A stretch of DNA of 64,000 nucleotides. It comes from Mycoplasma sp. (lineage in GTDB: Bacteria > Bacillota_I > Bacilli_A > Mycoplasmatales > Metamycoplasmataceae). Within the stretch, counting starts at the first letter, position 1. Every line of letters starts with the position of its first letter. The notes beneath the pieces are model-generated. The model ran no database searches. It saw only the letters and a list, made by a program, of their open reading frames with translations, and had not been told where the DNA came from. The stretch is taken from assembly GCA_014803855.1 (NCBI GenBank), contig JAAVAX010000006.1:125779-189778 (forward strand), given 5' to 3'. Positions 10,578-20,703 of this stretch are shown in pieces. The translations under genes were made by a program, and so were the position numbers.

Positions 10578-11714
10578 TTATTTTTTTCTTAAATATTCTA
10601 AAAAATATTTTTTGGTGTTAATATGCAATTTGCTCATATCTAAATAGTTGGTTTTTAAAATTTTATTAGTTGCTGCAGAAACAATATTACCTTGTTTGTC
10701 AAATTTGATATTTCCTTTGTCAAATGACCTATGCTCATTAGGATAAATTCTTAAACAATTATAAGGATCAATAGCTTTCATAATATTTTTAATATTATTA
10801 GAACTTGTTAATTCTGAAAATGAAATAATGTGGGCATTTTCAATTTCACCTATAAACTTTTCAGAAACAAAAGAATATTCTATCTTTTTCATTCTTAGAC
10901 ATTTTTCAATATTACTAGTATAGAAACTTCTTAATTTTTGTTTAAATTTTTTATCACCTATATTACCATCTAGTTTTTTATTTATATAGCTATAAATAAA
11001 TAATTCTTGATTTTCTTTAGAATCTCTATATTTTTTTAATTGGTCTTTTGTATCATCCTTTTTCTCTATTTTTATATCTCAAAATTTGTCTTGATTATAA
11101 AAAATAAATGTATTTTCAAAATCTTTTATTAAATTGTGTTTGATAAAACTGTTTAGATTATACTCTTTAAATTCCTTGTATTTGTTTTTTAATTCTTGAA
11201 TTTGTATTTTATTTTTTTCTTTTGATTCATAGTTTTTTAAGACATTAGCAAAATTGCATTTAAAAAGATTATCATCAGGTTCAATACATAAAATAGGTGT
11301 AGATTTATGAAATGTTTCTGCTCCAGAAGGATTAGAACCACTCAGGCAAGCAAACATAGATCTTATTGTAATTTTCATAGATTTAAATTGATTATTAATT
11401 TCTACAATTTGAAAATTATTGAGTTCTTTATAAATTGTAGACTCTATAGATATAGGATTTATGGTGTAATACCTATCCAAAAAATTGTCTCTAAAATTTT
11501 TAAATGTTTTATTTTTATAATAATTAGTTTTTAACATAGATTTATCTGTAAGCCTATAGTTAGCTTCCTTAAGTTCTATATATTCATCAATATAAACATT
11601 ATTTTCTAAATCAAAAACATAAAATGCATTCCCCCTAATTTTTAATCCACTTTTCTCATTAGATCAAATATATTTTTTTGTAGCAAATGGTATTTTTAAG
11701 ATAGCATATTTCAT
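10578..11714 (-). CDS. HNH-like restriction endonuclease of the phase-variable unit
   Basis: 378 aa including TGA Trp codons. The C-terminal region (about residues 275-345) has the layout of an HNH_2 nuclease: ENAHIISFSEL, then PYNCLRIYPNEHRSFDKG and the hairpin NIKFDKQGN. The usual Asn-Gly before the second strand is Asn-Cys, so the domain is somewhat divergent. The N-terminal 270 residues, rich in Lys and Asn, are unrecognised and may bind the target. The start codon lies 2 nt after the methyltransferase stop codon and has no ribosome site, so it is probably translated by re-initiation. The gene is intact although the methyltransferase ahead of it is out of frame. Identification as the restriction enzyme is by context plus the HNH pattern. 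Confidence 0.72.
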
Positions 11715-11716
11715 AA

Positions 11717-12902
11717 TTAAAATTTCAAACTTTCAAATATTTTTTCTAATACATTAACCACTATAGAATTACCTGCTAAATATATAATTTTTGTTTCATT
11801 TAAATTAGTTCTTTTTATTTTTAAATAATCATCAGAAGTGAAACCCATATATTTAATAGCTTCTTCAGGAGATAATTTTCTAATTTTATTTTTATCTAAA
11901 ATTTTGATTCTACTATTTGCACCAGATGCTGTCAAAGTGGGTCCAGTAAAATTGGGATCATAAATATATGTTTCAGAAGAAAAATTAGTATATCCTATTA
12001 ATTCGGATTTATTAATGTTGGATTTTGTTAATTTAAATTCTGTTCTATTATATTTTTCTAAATTAGTTAAATATAGTGAATTAGAAACATTCTTGTCTAA
12101 AATATCACTCAACTTCTTTTTCTCTTTTAAATTTATTTTTTCAAAATCACAAAATTGAAAATTAGTTTTTTTCTTTCAATCTTTTCTTACAGATAATCCA
12201 TATGCTCTTTCTCTATTTTGTGGAGAATGAAAATTAGAAGAGTTTAAATAATATATTTTTGTTTCATAGCCTAATTCATCTAATGTTCTAATTCATTTAT
12301 TTAAACTAGAAATATTTCTATAATTTCCAATTTGTTTAACATTTTCTAACAACAAATATTTAGGCATCTCCCTATTTTTTCAATTATTATGCATTTCCTT
12401 TAAGATTCTTTCTACTTGTCATAATAAACTACTTCTAGTACCTGAACCTTTTTGCATTCCTTTTTGCTTACCTTGATTAGACAAGTCTTGACAAGGAAAA
12501 GAATAAGTAAAAATATCAATATTTTTTGGAATATCTTTATAAGAAGTGTCATTTATATCAAATGTATTGTGAAATTCATTAACGGATGTAATCAAATAAT
12601 CAAAATATTGATCAATTATTTTTGATTTTTGACTTTTACTAATTGGTTTTTTAGAATCCAAACTCAGTGATATGTCTTTGAGCCTCTCTCTCTCTCTCTC
12701 TCTCTCTCTCTACATTTATTGAATTATCCTTTGTTTTTTGTGAATACAATTCTACATAAGAACAAATTGCAGGAATAAATCATTCTATAATTCCCACACA
12801 ATTAACTTCTCAATTCATTTTATTTCCTATATTTTTAAGAGCTTTGTATTGAGAACCGATTCCAGCAAAAGCTTCAAATAATTTAATTTCTTTTTTATTC
12901 AT
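11717..12902 (-). CDS. phase-variable DNA (cytosine-5) methyltransferase, presently OFF
   Basis: The ATG at 12902 opens a frame with motif I (AFAGIG at residues 11-16) that enters a (GA)14 tract and then stops at TAA 12651-12653, giving an 83-residue fragment. All other motifs are in a different frame downstream: SFPCQDLSNQG with the catalytic Cys, LLLENVKQI, SPQNRERAYG, and YLAGNSIVVNVLEKIF. That downstream frame meets TAG at 12710-12712 just before the repeat, so it has no start codon of its own ahead of motif IV. Any repeat number divisible by three (12, 15) would join the parts into about 395 aa with an Arg-Glu repeat linker. Both sides are otherwise undamaged. The family methylates cytosine C5; the site is unknown. 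Confidence 0.9.
12684..12711. repeat. (CT)14 simple sequence repeat inside methyltransferase gene
   Basis: 28 bp of uninterrupted CT on the plus strand, GA in the coding sense. It lies between motif I and motif IV of the methyltransferase and encodes alternating Arg and Glu. Dinucleotide tracts of this length change by slipped-strand mispairing, and one unit changes the frame by 2 nt. Confidence 0.97.
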
Positions 12903-12966
12903 TTTATTTATTGTAACGTGAAAATGTTGCTTAAAAATATTTGAATAAAATATAAAATAATTGATT

Positions 12967-13791
12967 ATGTTTAAGATTTTGTATAAAAAACCTAATGAAA
13001 GCTCATTTCAAGCAATATCTAGATTTAGATATGAAAATAAAATACAAAAAATAGGTCATACTGGCACATTAGATCCTTTAGCTCAAGGTCTTCTTTTAGT
13101 AGCAATAGATGAATATACAAAATTAATTCCATATATTTACAATAAAGATAAAGAATATAAGGTAATTTGTAAATTAGGATATGTATCAAAAACATATGAT
13201 GAGGAGGGTCCAATTGAACACATTAGTGATTATGTGCCAACTAATGAAAATATCAACAGTGTAATAAATACATTTATTGGACAAATTGAACAAATACCTC
13301 CAATCTATAGTGCAAAAAAAGTAAATGGTAAAAGAAGTTATGAGTTAGCTAGAAAAAATAAAACAATTGAATTACAGCCTATAAAAGTACAAATTCATTC
13401 AATTAGTAAAATCAAATACAAATATCCCTACCTAGAATTTGTTGTTTCTGTTTCTAATGGAACATACATTAGATCTCTTATTAATGATATAGGACAAAAA
13501 TTAGGCACAGGAGCTTACATTACTTATTTAGAGAGAACTATGGTTAATGGTTTAAGAGAAAATGATGAAATTAATTTACAAAAATTATTAAATATGAATA
13601 CAATTAACATTGATGATAATGAAACATTAAAAAAATTATTCAATGGAATAAAATTGAGTTTTAATGTCAAAGATGCTTCTTATTTGTTAGAATATAAAAA
13701 TACAATAATTGGTATTATTGTAATTAATAATAAAAGTATATATAAAATAAACTTATTTGGAAAAGTAATTAAAAACATATTAGAGGAATAA
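12967..13791 (+). CDS. truB: tRNA pseudouridine-55 synthase
   Basis: Makes pseudouridine 55 in the T loop of tRNAs. 274 aa; the ATG at 12967 is chosen over an upstream TTG because MFKILYKKPNESSF aligns with the family N terminus. The catalytic motif GHTGTLDPLAQGLLLVA (residues 32-48) contains the nucleophilic Asp, and later IPPIYSAKKVNGKRSYELAR and GTYIRSLINDIG are standard TruB motifs. It heads a run of three plus-strand genes with the HAD phosphatase (4 nt gap) and ribF, a common arrangement of truB and ribF. Confidence 0.95.
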   Translation: MFKILYKKPNESSFQAISRFRYENKIQKIGHTGTLDPLAQGLLLVAIDEYTKLIPYIYNKDKEYKVICKLGYVSKTYDEEGPIEHISDYVPTNENINSVINTFIGQIEQIPPIYSAKKVNGKRSYELARKNKTIELQPIKVQIHSISKIKYKYPYLEFVVSVSNGTYIRSLINDIGQKLGTGAYITYLERTMVNGLRENDEINLQKLLNMNTINIDDNETLKKLFNGIKLSFNVKDASYLLEYKNTIIGIIVINNKSIYKINLFGKVIKNILEE

Positions 13792-13795
13792 TAAC

Positions 13796-14611
13796 ATGTA
13801 TAAAATGATAGCTTTTGATATTGATGGTACATTGGTGCCACACCTAACAAATGAATTCTCAAGCGAGATTAATGATATGTTTAAAGAACTAAAATCTAAG
13901 GGATTTATAGTTACTTTGGCAACTGGTAGAGATTGAGTCTCAATTGCTCAACTATACAAAAACCCAAATATTGATTACTATATAGGTGCTAATGGATCAT
14001 TTATCTATGATATTAAAAATCAAAAATTTATTTTTAATTCATACATTGATTGAAATGAATTTGAAAAATATAATAAAGAAATAATTGAAGTGCATAAATC
14101 ATCAATTAAAAGTGTTATTTTATCTGACATTAATAATGTGTTTGTTCTAGAAGTAGTAAATAGAAATAAACCATGATTTTGAAATGCATTTAGACACAAA
14201 TTTGAAGAATATGAAAATGCTGAAAATAAATTAGATAGAAATAATTTTCATTTATTAACAATTGAACACAAATATAATTCTGATATTCTAGAAATATCAA
14301 GAAAATTCTTTGAAAAAAATAATACGAAAATGCATATACAAGCATATTGACCAAAAGGTTTCTTTGTTGCAAATAAAGGAGTAACCAAAGCTCATTCTAT
14401 TAAAAAATTGTGTGATTATTTATCAATAGACATTAAAGAAGTTATTGCATTTGGTGATGGAGAAAATGATATGGAAATGATTAAAGAAGTGGGTTTAGGT
14501 GTTGCAATGGGTAATTCAATTGATACACTAAAAGAACTTGCTGATGATGTAACTATTGATGTTTCTGAATATGGAACAAAATTTTACTTAAAGAAAATTG
14601 GTATTATCTAA
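13796..14611 (+). CDS. Cof-type HAD-superfamily phosphatase
   Basis: 271 aa with several TGA Trp. HAD motif I FDIDGTLV at residues 7-14 supplies the nucleophilic Asp; motif II is TLATGR near residue 40; motif III Lys lies in the NKGVTKAHSIKKL region; motif IV is AFGDGENDMEM near residue 218. A type II cap lies between. Members dephosphorylate sugar phosphates or FMN and related compounds, and the substrate cannot be fixed from sequence. Its position between truB and the FAD synthetase gene, with short gaps, would suit a flavin-related or housekeeping phosphatase, but that is only context. Confidence 0.9.
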
Positions 14612-14620
14612 ATAATTTAT

Positions 14621-15466
14621 ATGAATGTTTATAAATTCAATATTAAAAATGATATAAAAGATTCTAATTATTTTAAAAATGGTTCATTCTTATTATTAGG
14701 AAAATTTGAAGTTTTTCATAAAGGGCATGAAGAACTTTTAAAATGGGCTATAGAAAATAAAAAAAATGAAAAATTAGGTATTTTACTAATAGAAAAAAGT
14801 GAAAATAATATTCAATCACTTGAAAATAAATTAAATAATCTATCTAAATTAAAATTTGACTTTGTCATTGTTGCTGATTTTAACTTTGAATTTAAATCTA
14901 TTGATGGCTCAGATTTCATTAAATATTTAGATCATAATTTTAATATTAAACAATACATTGTGGGGCAAGATTTTAGATTTGGAAAAGATAGAAAATATCA
15001 AGCAACAGATATTCATAAAATATCAAATGCAAGTGTTGAAATTATTTCTATTATTAAAAATGCCAACATCAAAATATCATCTAGTTCAATTAAGGAAATG
15101 CATGAATTAGGTGAATATAATCACATCAAATATCTATTAACTAATCCCCTTATATTTGATATTAAAATTAGTAATAAAATACTCAAATGAAATGAAGAAA
15201 ACATAAACCCACCACATTATGGTAATTACTATTTCAAAATATTAATTGATGATTTTTGATATTGTGGAATAATTAGGTTCTCTATTGATAAGAGTATTTA
15301 TTATGAATTACTTAATTTTCCAATGGAAAACAATATTTTTGATCAAAAAAGTAAAATTCAAATTCTAGATATAGAAAGAATAATAATCAATAATAGATTT
15401 GATGATATCAATGAAAATGACCTAATTAAAACTAAAGAGTTTTTTAAATTACATTACAAAAAATAA
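14621..15466 (+). CDS. ribF: FAD synthetase / riboflavin kinase with weak kinase half
   Basis: 281 aa. The N-terminal nucleotidyltransferase domain has GKFEVFHKGHEELL (residues 27-40; family GxFDxxHxGH) and ISSSSIKEMHELG (family ISSTxIR), so FMN adenylylation looks intact. The C-terminal part of about 90 residues is where riboflavin kinase should be, with NPPHYGNYYFKILID matching the PxxGVY strand, but the usual GxxxGFPTAN motif ahead of it is not visible. It may therefore be a reduced kinase or only an FAD synthetase. Contains TGA Trp codons at KILKW and FW. Ends the truB operon. Confidence 0.85.
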
Positions 15467-15473
15467 CTGACAA

Positions 15474-15500
15474 TTAGTGATATTAAAAAATTATCATTAA
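15474..15500. terminator. hairpin between convergent genes, possible bidirectional terminator
   Basis: ttagtgata pairs with tatcattaa (one G-T pair) around a 9-nt AT loop, exactly between the ribF stop and the stop of the membrane protein on the other strand. No strong T tract follows on either side. Confidence 0.4.
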
Positions 15501-16328
15501 CTAATTTACATTAGATATATTTTCATAAATTAAAATTAATTTTTCTACATCCTTATTAACAAATTCTTTATTCTTATTACTTAAAATAAAGAAAGAATTA
15601 TTACAAAATCTTAATGAATAAATTTTAGAATCATATTTAAACAAAAAATAAGAATCTTTTAATAATCTAAATTTTTGATTTTTATGTATAAACAGTCCAT
15701 AAAATTCTATGTTGTTTTTTAAAGAAATGTTTTCTCCTGCTTGTCAAAAATAATTTGATATTAAATTATCATGTGCTAATTGCTCATCAATAATTTTTAC
15801 GCTTCATTCACTTGAATCATAAAAATCTCAATGTTTGTTAATCATATGTAAAGATCACACAAAATTCATTAAATATAATTGACTAAATATGTAAAAAATT
15901 GAAAATATAAAAGAAAGAAACAAAAATTGTTTAGAAAAAGAATAATAGAAAATTGATGCTGGGAAAACAATCACAAAAATCATCAACATTATTGAGATTA
16001 ATGAAAATAAACCATATAATGAGTTATTAAATTTTTTTTTATGAAAATATAAAAAATATATAATCCAGGTAATAAGAATATTAAGGATACCAAGAATTGT
16101 TTTAACATAAACTTCAGGAGAATCATTATCAAAGTCTAATTCTGGATTATTTATGTTTAAATAGAAAACTAAGTTATATATTGTCAAATATGCTAAAAGA
16201 AAAACAACATAAATTAACATACTTATGAAAAATTGTTTTCTAAAATTTTTAATATCTTGACCTCAATAAGCACAAAAATATTCTCTAGTACATGTTATTG
16301 ATAATATTGGATTTTTATTTTTCAACAT
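15501..16328 (-). CDS. four-helix membrane protein, unknown
   Basis: 275 aa. After a short N-terminal stretch with Cys and Trp (SITCTREYFCAYW) come four hydrophobic segments, around residues 36-60, 80-100, 108-132 and 135-160, then a soluble C-terminal domain of about 100 residues. I do not recognise the family. The start ATG lies inside the 3' end of the upstream secreted-protein gene, overlapping by 14 bp, so the two are co-translated or coupled. The pair may act together at the cell surface, the upstream partner being exported. Confidence 0.75.
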
Positions 16329-17551
16329 ATTTCCTCAAATCACATTCAATAGAAGCTACAGCAGGATTTGCAAATATTCTTGCTTGTGTCCCATCACCAA
16401 AGATAGCAGTGGCTTTTGCTCCATATTCAACATTAGAATTAATTTTTATTCTATTTTCATCATTATTTAAATTCAAATTTATAGGATTAAAATTTATAGA
16501 ATAGCCTTTAGATAATATCAAATCATAATAGTTGTCACATAAGATTTTGTTTCTTTTATAATCAAAATTTATTTTATTTATAAAACCCTTTATATATTGG
16601 TTTATGATTGTTCCTGTTACAAAACCAATACCAAAACCAATAGCAGGTGTAGAACAATTTAAAACATTTGCAACGAGTGTTCCAATCACAGATGAGGTTA
16701 GGTCAATTATTGTTTCTAATCATTGTGTGTTTTGACTTCCATTAGTGAATCATTTTCATCATTCTTGTCCACTATCTGAATCACTAGGTAACAAAATATT
16801 TAAAACTCTATCATTTAAATTATTTTTTATCAATTCATTATTTATAAAAATTGAAGTTTGTTTTCATTTTGCATAACCTACAGGTGGGATCTAATATTTC
16901 AATCAATGGTATATATTGTAATTTAGTTAAAGTTGCTCTTTCAATATCAATGGAATCATCCCATCAATCAATTTTCAATGAATCAATAATATCAGGTTTG
17001 TTTAAACTATAAAAAGTTTCAACAATGGAATTTGCTTTATTTCAAACACCTCATGAAGATTGAAATGTAGCTAAACCATCTTTTAAAATTATTGATTTCT
17101 TATCATTTAAGGCCATATCTGAATTTACTTTTATTTTTCCAGAAACATCATCTTGCCAATTAAAAACAATAATGCTTGATATATGATTATTTACTTCAGT
17201 TTTATCTAAATAATTAAAATCTAAATAAGAATTATAATTAACTCTTATTAAATACCATTTATTCACTTTGTAACTATATAAATCAATGTAAAAAAATCCT
17301 ATTTGATTTTGACTATCAAATTTAATTTGAAAGTCATTACTTTGAAATATAATTTCATCCTTTGTTCAAAATGTATAATTATTGCTATTACTAAAATTAA
17401 ATTCATTTTTTGAAAAAGCATGAATGTATTCATATGTAAATTGAAATTGACTTTTATTAACTCTAAAACTTAAAGTTGGCATAATGGGAGCAATAGAAGT
17501 TGCTGATAAAAATAATATATTAATAAATTTTGTGTTTCTTAATTGGTTCAT
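16315..17551 (-). pseudogene. exported protein gene split by a +1 frameshift
   Basis: The first part (start 17551) has a signal-like N terminus, basic then hydrophobic INILFLSATSIAPIMP, with no lipobox Cys. It runs 237 codons and ends TAA at 16838-16840. The second part, in another frame from about 16893 to TAA 16315, continues with GYAKWKQTSIFINNEL and a hydrophobic stretch near the C terminus (IGFGIGFVTGTII). Removing one G of the GGG at 16886-16888 joins them as ILDPPVGYAKW into a 411-aa protein with no other defect. It may be a recent mutation, a sequencing error, or a programmed slip at CCC-A. Function unknown; the downstream membrane protein overlaps its end. Confidence 0.75.
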
Positions 17552-17589
17552 GATTAAATATCTCTCAAGATTTTTTATAATCCAAAAAT

Positions 17590-17603
17590 AATTGTATCGC
17601 TAA
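17590..17603 (-). promoter_or_regulatory. TTAGCGATACAATT element upstream of exported protein
   Basis: Matches the element at 7929-7942 in 13 of 14 bases; GATACAAT could be the -10 box of the secreted-protein gene starting at 17551. Confidence 0.35.
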
Positions 17604-17628
17604 TATCATGAATAAAAATTATTTAACA

Positions 17629-18765
17629 CTATACTAATTTCTTAATTTCTTCTACTTTATTTAATCTTTCTCATGGTAAATCTAAATCATCACGACCAAA
17701 ATGCCCATAAAATGAAGTTTGATAATATATTGGTTTTTTTAGGTCTAGGTCCTTTATTATTCCAGATGGTGACAAATCAAAAACTTTATTAATAATATCT
17801 ATTATTTCTTGATTAGATAATTTAGATGTACCAAAAGTTTCAACATCAATAGATATTGGTTTTGATAAACCAATTGCATATGATAATTGAATTTCTATTT
17901 GACTAGCAATGTTAGCTGCTACTAAATTTTTAGCTATTCATCTAGCTGCATATGCAGCAGAACGATCAACTTTGGTATAATCCTTACCGCTAAATGCTCC
18001 ACCACCATGACGAGCTGCTCCACCATATGTATCAACAATAATTTTTCTACCTGTTAATCCTGTATCACCAATAGGTCCACCAATTAAAAATTTCCCTGAT
18101 GGGTTAATGTATATTTTGTAATCATATTTAATATTTGGAAAATATTTTAAAACAACTGGTTTAACTACTTTCTCAATTATCTTTTTTTCAAATAATTTAT
18201 TATCTATATTAGCACCATGTTGAATTGACATCACAACTGTATCTATTTTAATATCACTTGGATTCCTATAATCAATGGTTACTTGGGATTTCATATCAGA
18301 CTTAATATCACTATCATTATTAATTCTTAATTCTTCACATTTTTTAACTAATTCATGAGCAATAACAATAGGTAATGGCATATAATTAGGTGTCTCATTT
18401 GTTGCAAAACCAAACATAATGCCTTGATCTCCAGCACCAATTTCTTTAGAAGTAGTTTTGTCTACAGCTTGATTAATATCAGGTGATTGGGAATGCACAT
18501 TAGATAGAATTGAAAAATCATTTTCAGTATAACCTAAATCTAAAATTACTTCTCAAGCAAGTTTAACTATATCAACATATGTAGAAGTAGTTAATTCACC
18601 ACCAATAACAATCAATCTATTAGTTGCCATTACTTCTATAGCAACTCTAGCATTAGGGTCTGACTTTAAAACCTCATCCAATATCTTATCTGATATTTGA
18701 TCACATATTTTGTCAGGATGACCCTTTCCTACAGATTCTGATGTAAATAGTCCTTGTAATTTCAT
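17629..18765 (-). CDS. metK: S-adenosylmethionine synthetase
   Basis: Makes S-adenosylmethionine from methionine and ATP; the product feeds the DNA and RNA methyltransferases in this window. 378 aa from the ATG at 18765 ([12 protein letters not shown]); a TTG four codons earlier is open but unlikely. Signatures: [17 protein letters not shown] at residues 10-26, [12 protein letters not shown] near 112, [15 protein letters not shown] near 250. Ends [17 protein letters not shown], as usual for the family. Stands between the exported-protein gene and the recombinase, all on the minus strand. Confidence 0.97.
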
Positions 18766-18843
18766 TTTATATACCAATTAACTTTATATTATTATATGAA
18801 CTAAATTAAATTACTGATTAATTTTATTAATCATTTTTAAAAT

Positions 18844-19638
18844 TTATTTCATAATCTTATTAATTTCTAAAAGAATATCATCATCATTAAAATATAAATA
18901 TCTTGCTGTTGTATTAATATTTGCATGTCCTAATGTTTTTCTTACAATTTCAATATTTGCATTATTCTTTAATAAATTAGTTGCAAAACTTCTTCTTAGA
19001 CCATGGGGAGTGATACATCTATCAAAATATTGAGAACTAACTTTTTTGATTATTTCATTTATTTGTTTAATTGTTATTAATTTATTTTTACTGTTAATAG
19101 CAATCCGGTTTGCTTTCCAATTACCTAAAAGTTCATTTAAATAATTAGTTATAAAAATTACTCTTATTTTATTTCCTTTTCCTTTTATTCTTAACTTATT
19201 TCCTTCATAAATTTTGTTTTTATTAAACTCTAATAATTCACTAACTCTTATTCCTGTTAAGAACAAAAAAGAAAAAATTAATCAATTTCTTTTTTCTAGT
19301 CTTGTTTTTAAAACAATATTATTTTTAACATGCTCATATTCTAATAAAGTTATAATACCTCTATTGCTTTGTTGAATTCTTGGTAACTTAATATCTTTAC
19401 ATTGATTTAATAATGTTCATCTTTTCTCAAATCTAAATATTGATAATATTGATGCATAAATTAATCTGGTACTATTGGCTTGATGATTTTTAGAATATTT
19501 ATTTAAGTATTTAACAAACATTGTTTTATTTGGTTTTTTTCCATTTAAATAAGTTTGTCATTTTTCATATTCCCTTAGATAAATACTAATTGTGTTTTTT
19601 GATAAATTTTTACTTTTTAAATAGTTTGAATATTTCAT
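18844..19638 (-). CDS. Xer-like tyrosine recombinase
   Basis: 264 aa. The N-terminal core-binding domain (about residues 1-95, MKYSNYLKSKNLSKNTISIY) is followed by the catalytic domain with all expected residues: Arg in LTGIRVSELL, Lys in RIKGKGNKIR, HGLRR, LGHANI and nucleophile Tyr in TARYLYF. It looks active. Relatives resolve chromosome dimers (XerC/D) or, in mycoplasmas, invert promoters and shuffle surface genes. No integrase-like element boundaries or phage genes surround it, so it is an orphan. A 9-6-9 dyad lies 17 bp upstream of the start and may be its own recombination or control site. Confidence 0.92.
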
Positions 19639-19654
19639 ATTAATTTCTCATTTC

Positions 19655-19678
19655 TGTGTATTTTTAATTAAATACACA
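19655..19678. repeat. 9-6-9 dyad upstream of the recombinase, dif-like layout
   Basis: tgtgtattt and aaatacaca are perfect complements separated by 6 nt (ttaatt). Extending each arm to 11 bp gives 9 of 11 matching positions, the 11-6-11 geometry of Xer core sites. It starts 17 bp upstream of the recombinase ATG. It could instead be an operator. Confidence 0.5.
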
Positions 19679-19773
19679 ATTTTAATAATAATTTGAAAAG
19701 TTAAATATTGCAAATACCAATTTAATAATTGTTATTTATACTATTAAAATTTGATAAATCCCACAATCAAATA

Positions 19774-20703
19774 TTATTTACTCTTTAATTCTTCAAAAGC
19801 TGCAGAAGCAATCATAGCCCCATTATCAGTAGCATATTTAATTTGAGGTATTAAAGCATTTTTATGTAATTTTAAAAATTGTTCTCTTAAATATTTGTTG
19901 GCACTTACACCACCTGATAAAATTATAGATTTTGGTTTATATTCATTAATAGCTGATTTTACTTTAGATATTACAAAATCAATTATGTGTTTTTGAAACA
20001 TTGTAGCTAAATCTAACTTATTAACATTTGAATTTTTAGATAAATTCAATATTTGAGTTTTATAACCACTAAATGAAAAATCAAATTTTGTTTCTAATTT
20101 GGGATCTACTAACTTAATGTTTTTTATTTCTTTATTTTTATTTTCTTCAAATATTTTGTCTATTTTAGGACCGCCAGGAAATTCGTTAAATAAAACTCTA
20201 GATACTTTGTCAAAAACTTCTCCAGCAGCATCATCAACTGTTTGTCCTAGTAATATTTTTGATTGTGAATCTTTTAATAAATACAAGTTGGTGTGCCCTC
20301 CAGATATTACTAGAGCAATGGCAGGATATTTAATCACATGTTCATTATCTAATAAAACAGAGAAAATATGACCATACAAATGGTTTACTGGTATTAATGG
20401 TTTATTGATTGATTTGCTCAATGCATGAGAAAATAATTGTCCCATTTGAAGTGATCCTATCAAACCTGGCTTTTCTGTATATGCAATGTAATCAATTTCT
20501 GATAGATTACATTTAGTTTTCAATTCTTCCAAAAGAATATAATAATTTTGAAAATGCTCTCTTGATGCGATTTCAGGAATAGTACCACCATATTTTTTAT
20601 GAACATCAATTTGAGACATTTTTAAAAAAACCAAAACATTTTGATCTTCAACTAGTGATATAGATGTATCATCATGCGATGATTCAATACCTAGTATTTT
20701 CAT
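19774..20703 (-). CDS. tsaD: tRNA N6-adenosine threonylcarbamoyltransferase TsaD
   Basis: Transfers threonylcarbamoyl to A37 of ANN-decoding tRNAs together with TsaB and TsaE. 309 aa. ILGIESSHDDTSISLV at the N terminus, metal-binding HLYGH near residue 110, VISGGHTNLYLL, DDAAGEVFDK, and LSGGVSANKYLR are the family motifs. One oddity: the family Thr-x-Gly-Pro-Gly-Leu reads TEKPGL here. Its ATG overlaps the tsaB stop (TAATG), giving a tight tsaE-tsaB-tsaD cluster. Confidence 0.96.
   Translation of the reverse strand: MKILGIESSHDDTSISLVEDQNVLVFLKMSQIDVHKKYGGTIPEIASREHFQNYYILLEELKTKCNLSEIDYIAYTEKPGLIGSLQMGQLFSHALSKSINKPLIPVNHLYGHIFSVLLDNEHVIKYPAIALVISGGHTNLYLLKDSQSKILLGQTVDDAAGEVFDKVSRVLFNEFPGGPKIDKIFEENKNKEIKNIKLVDPKLETKFDFSFSGYKTQILNLSKNSNVNKLDLATMFQKHIIDFVISKVKSAINEYKPKSIILSGGVSANKYLREQFLKLHKNALIPQIKYATDNGAMIASAAFEELKSK

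Noticed and set aside
12684..12711. Repeat as start of a CRISPR or other array
   Set aside because: A plain dinucleotide tract without spacers. No CRISPR array or Cas genes were seen in the window.
18816..18832. gattaat-ttt-attaatc hairpin as terminator of the recombinase gene
   Set aside because: Only A/T-rich 7-bp stem and no T run on the minus strand; too weak to call.
18844..19638. Integrase of a prophage or integrative element
   Set aside because: No phage, conjugation or attachment-site genes around it; both neighbours are housekeeping genes.
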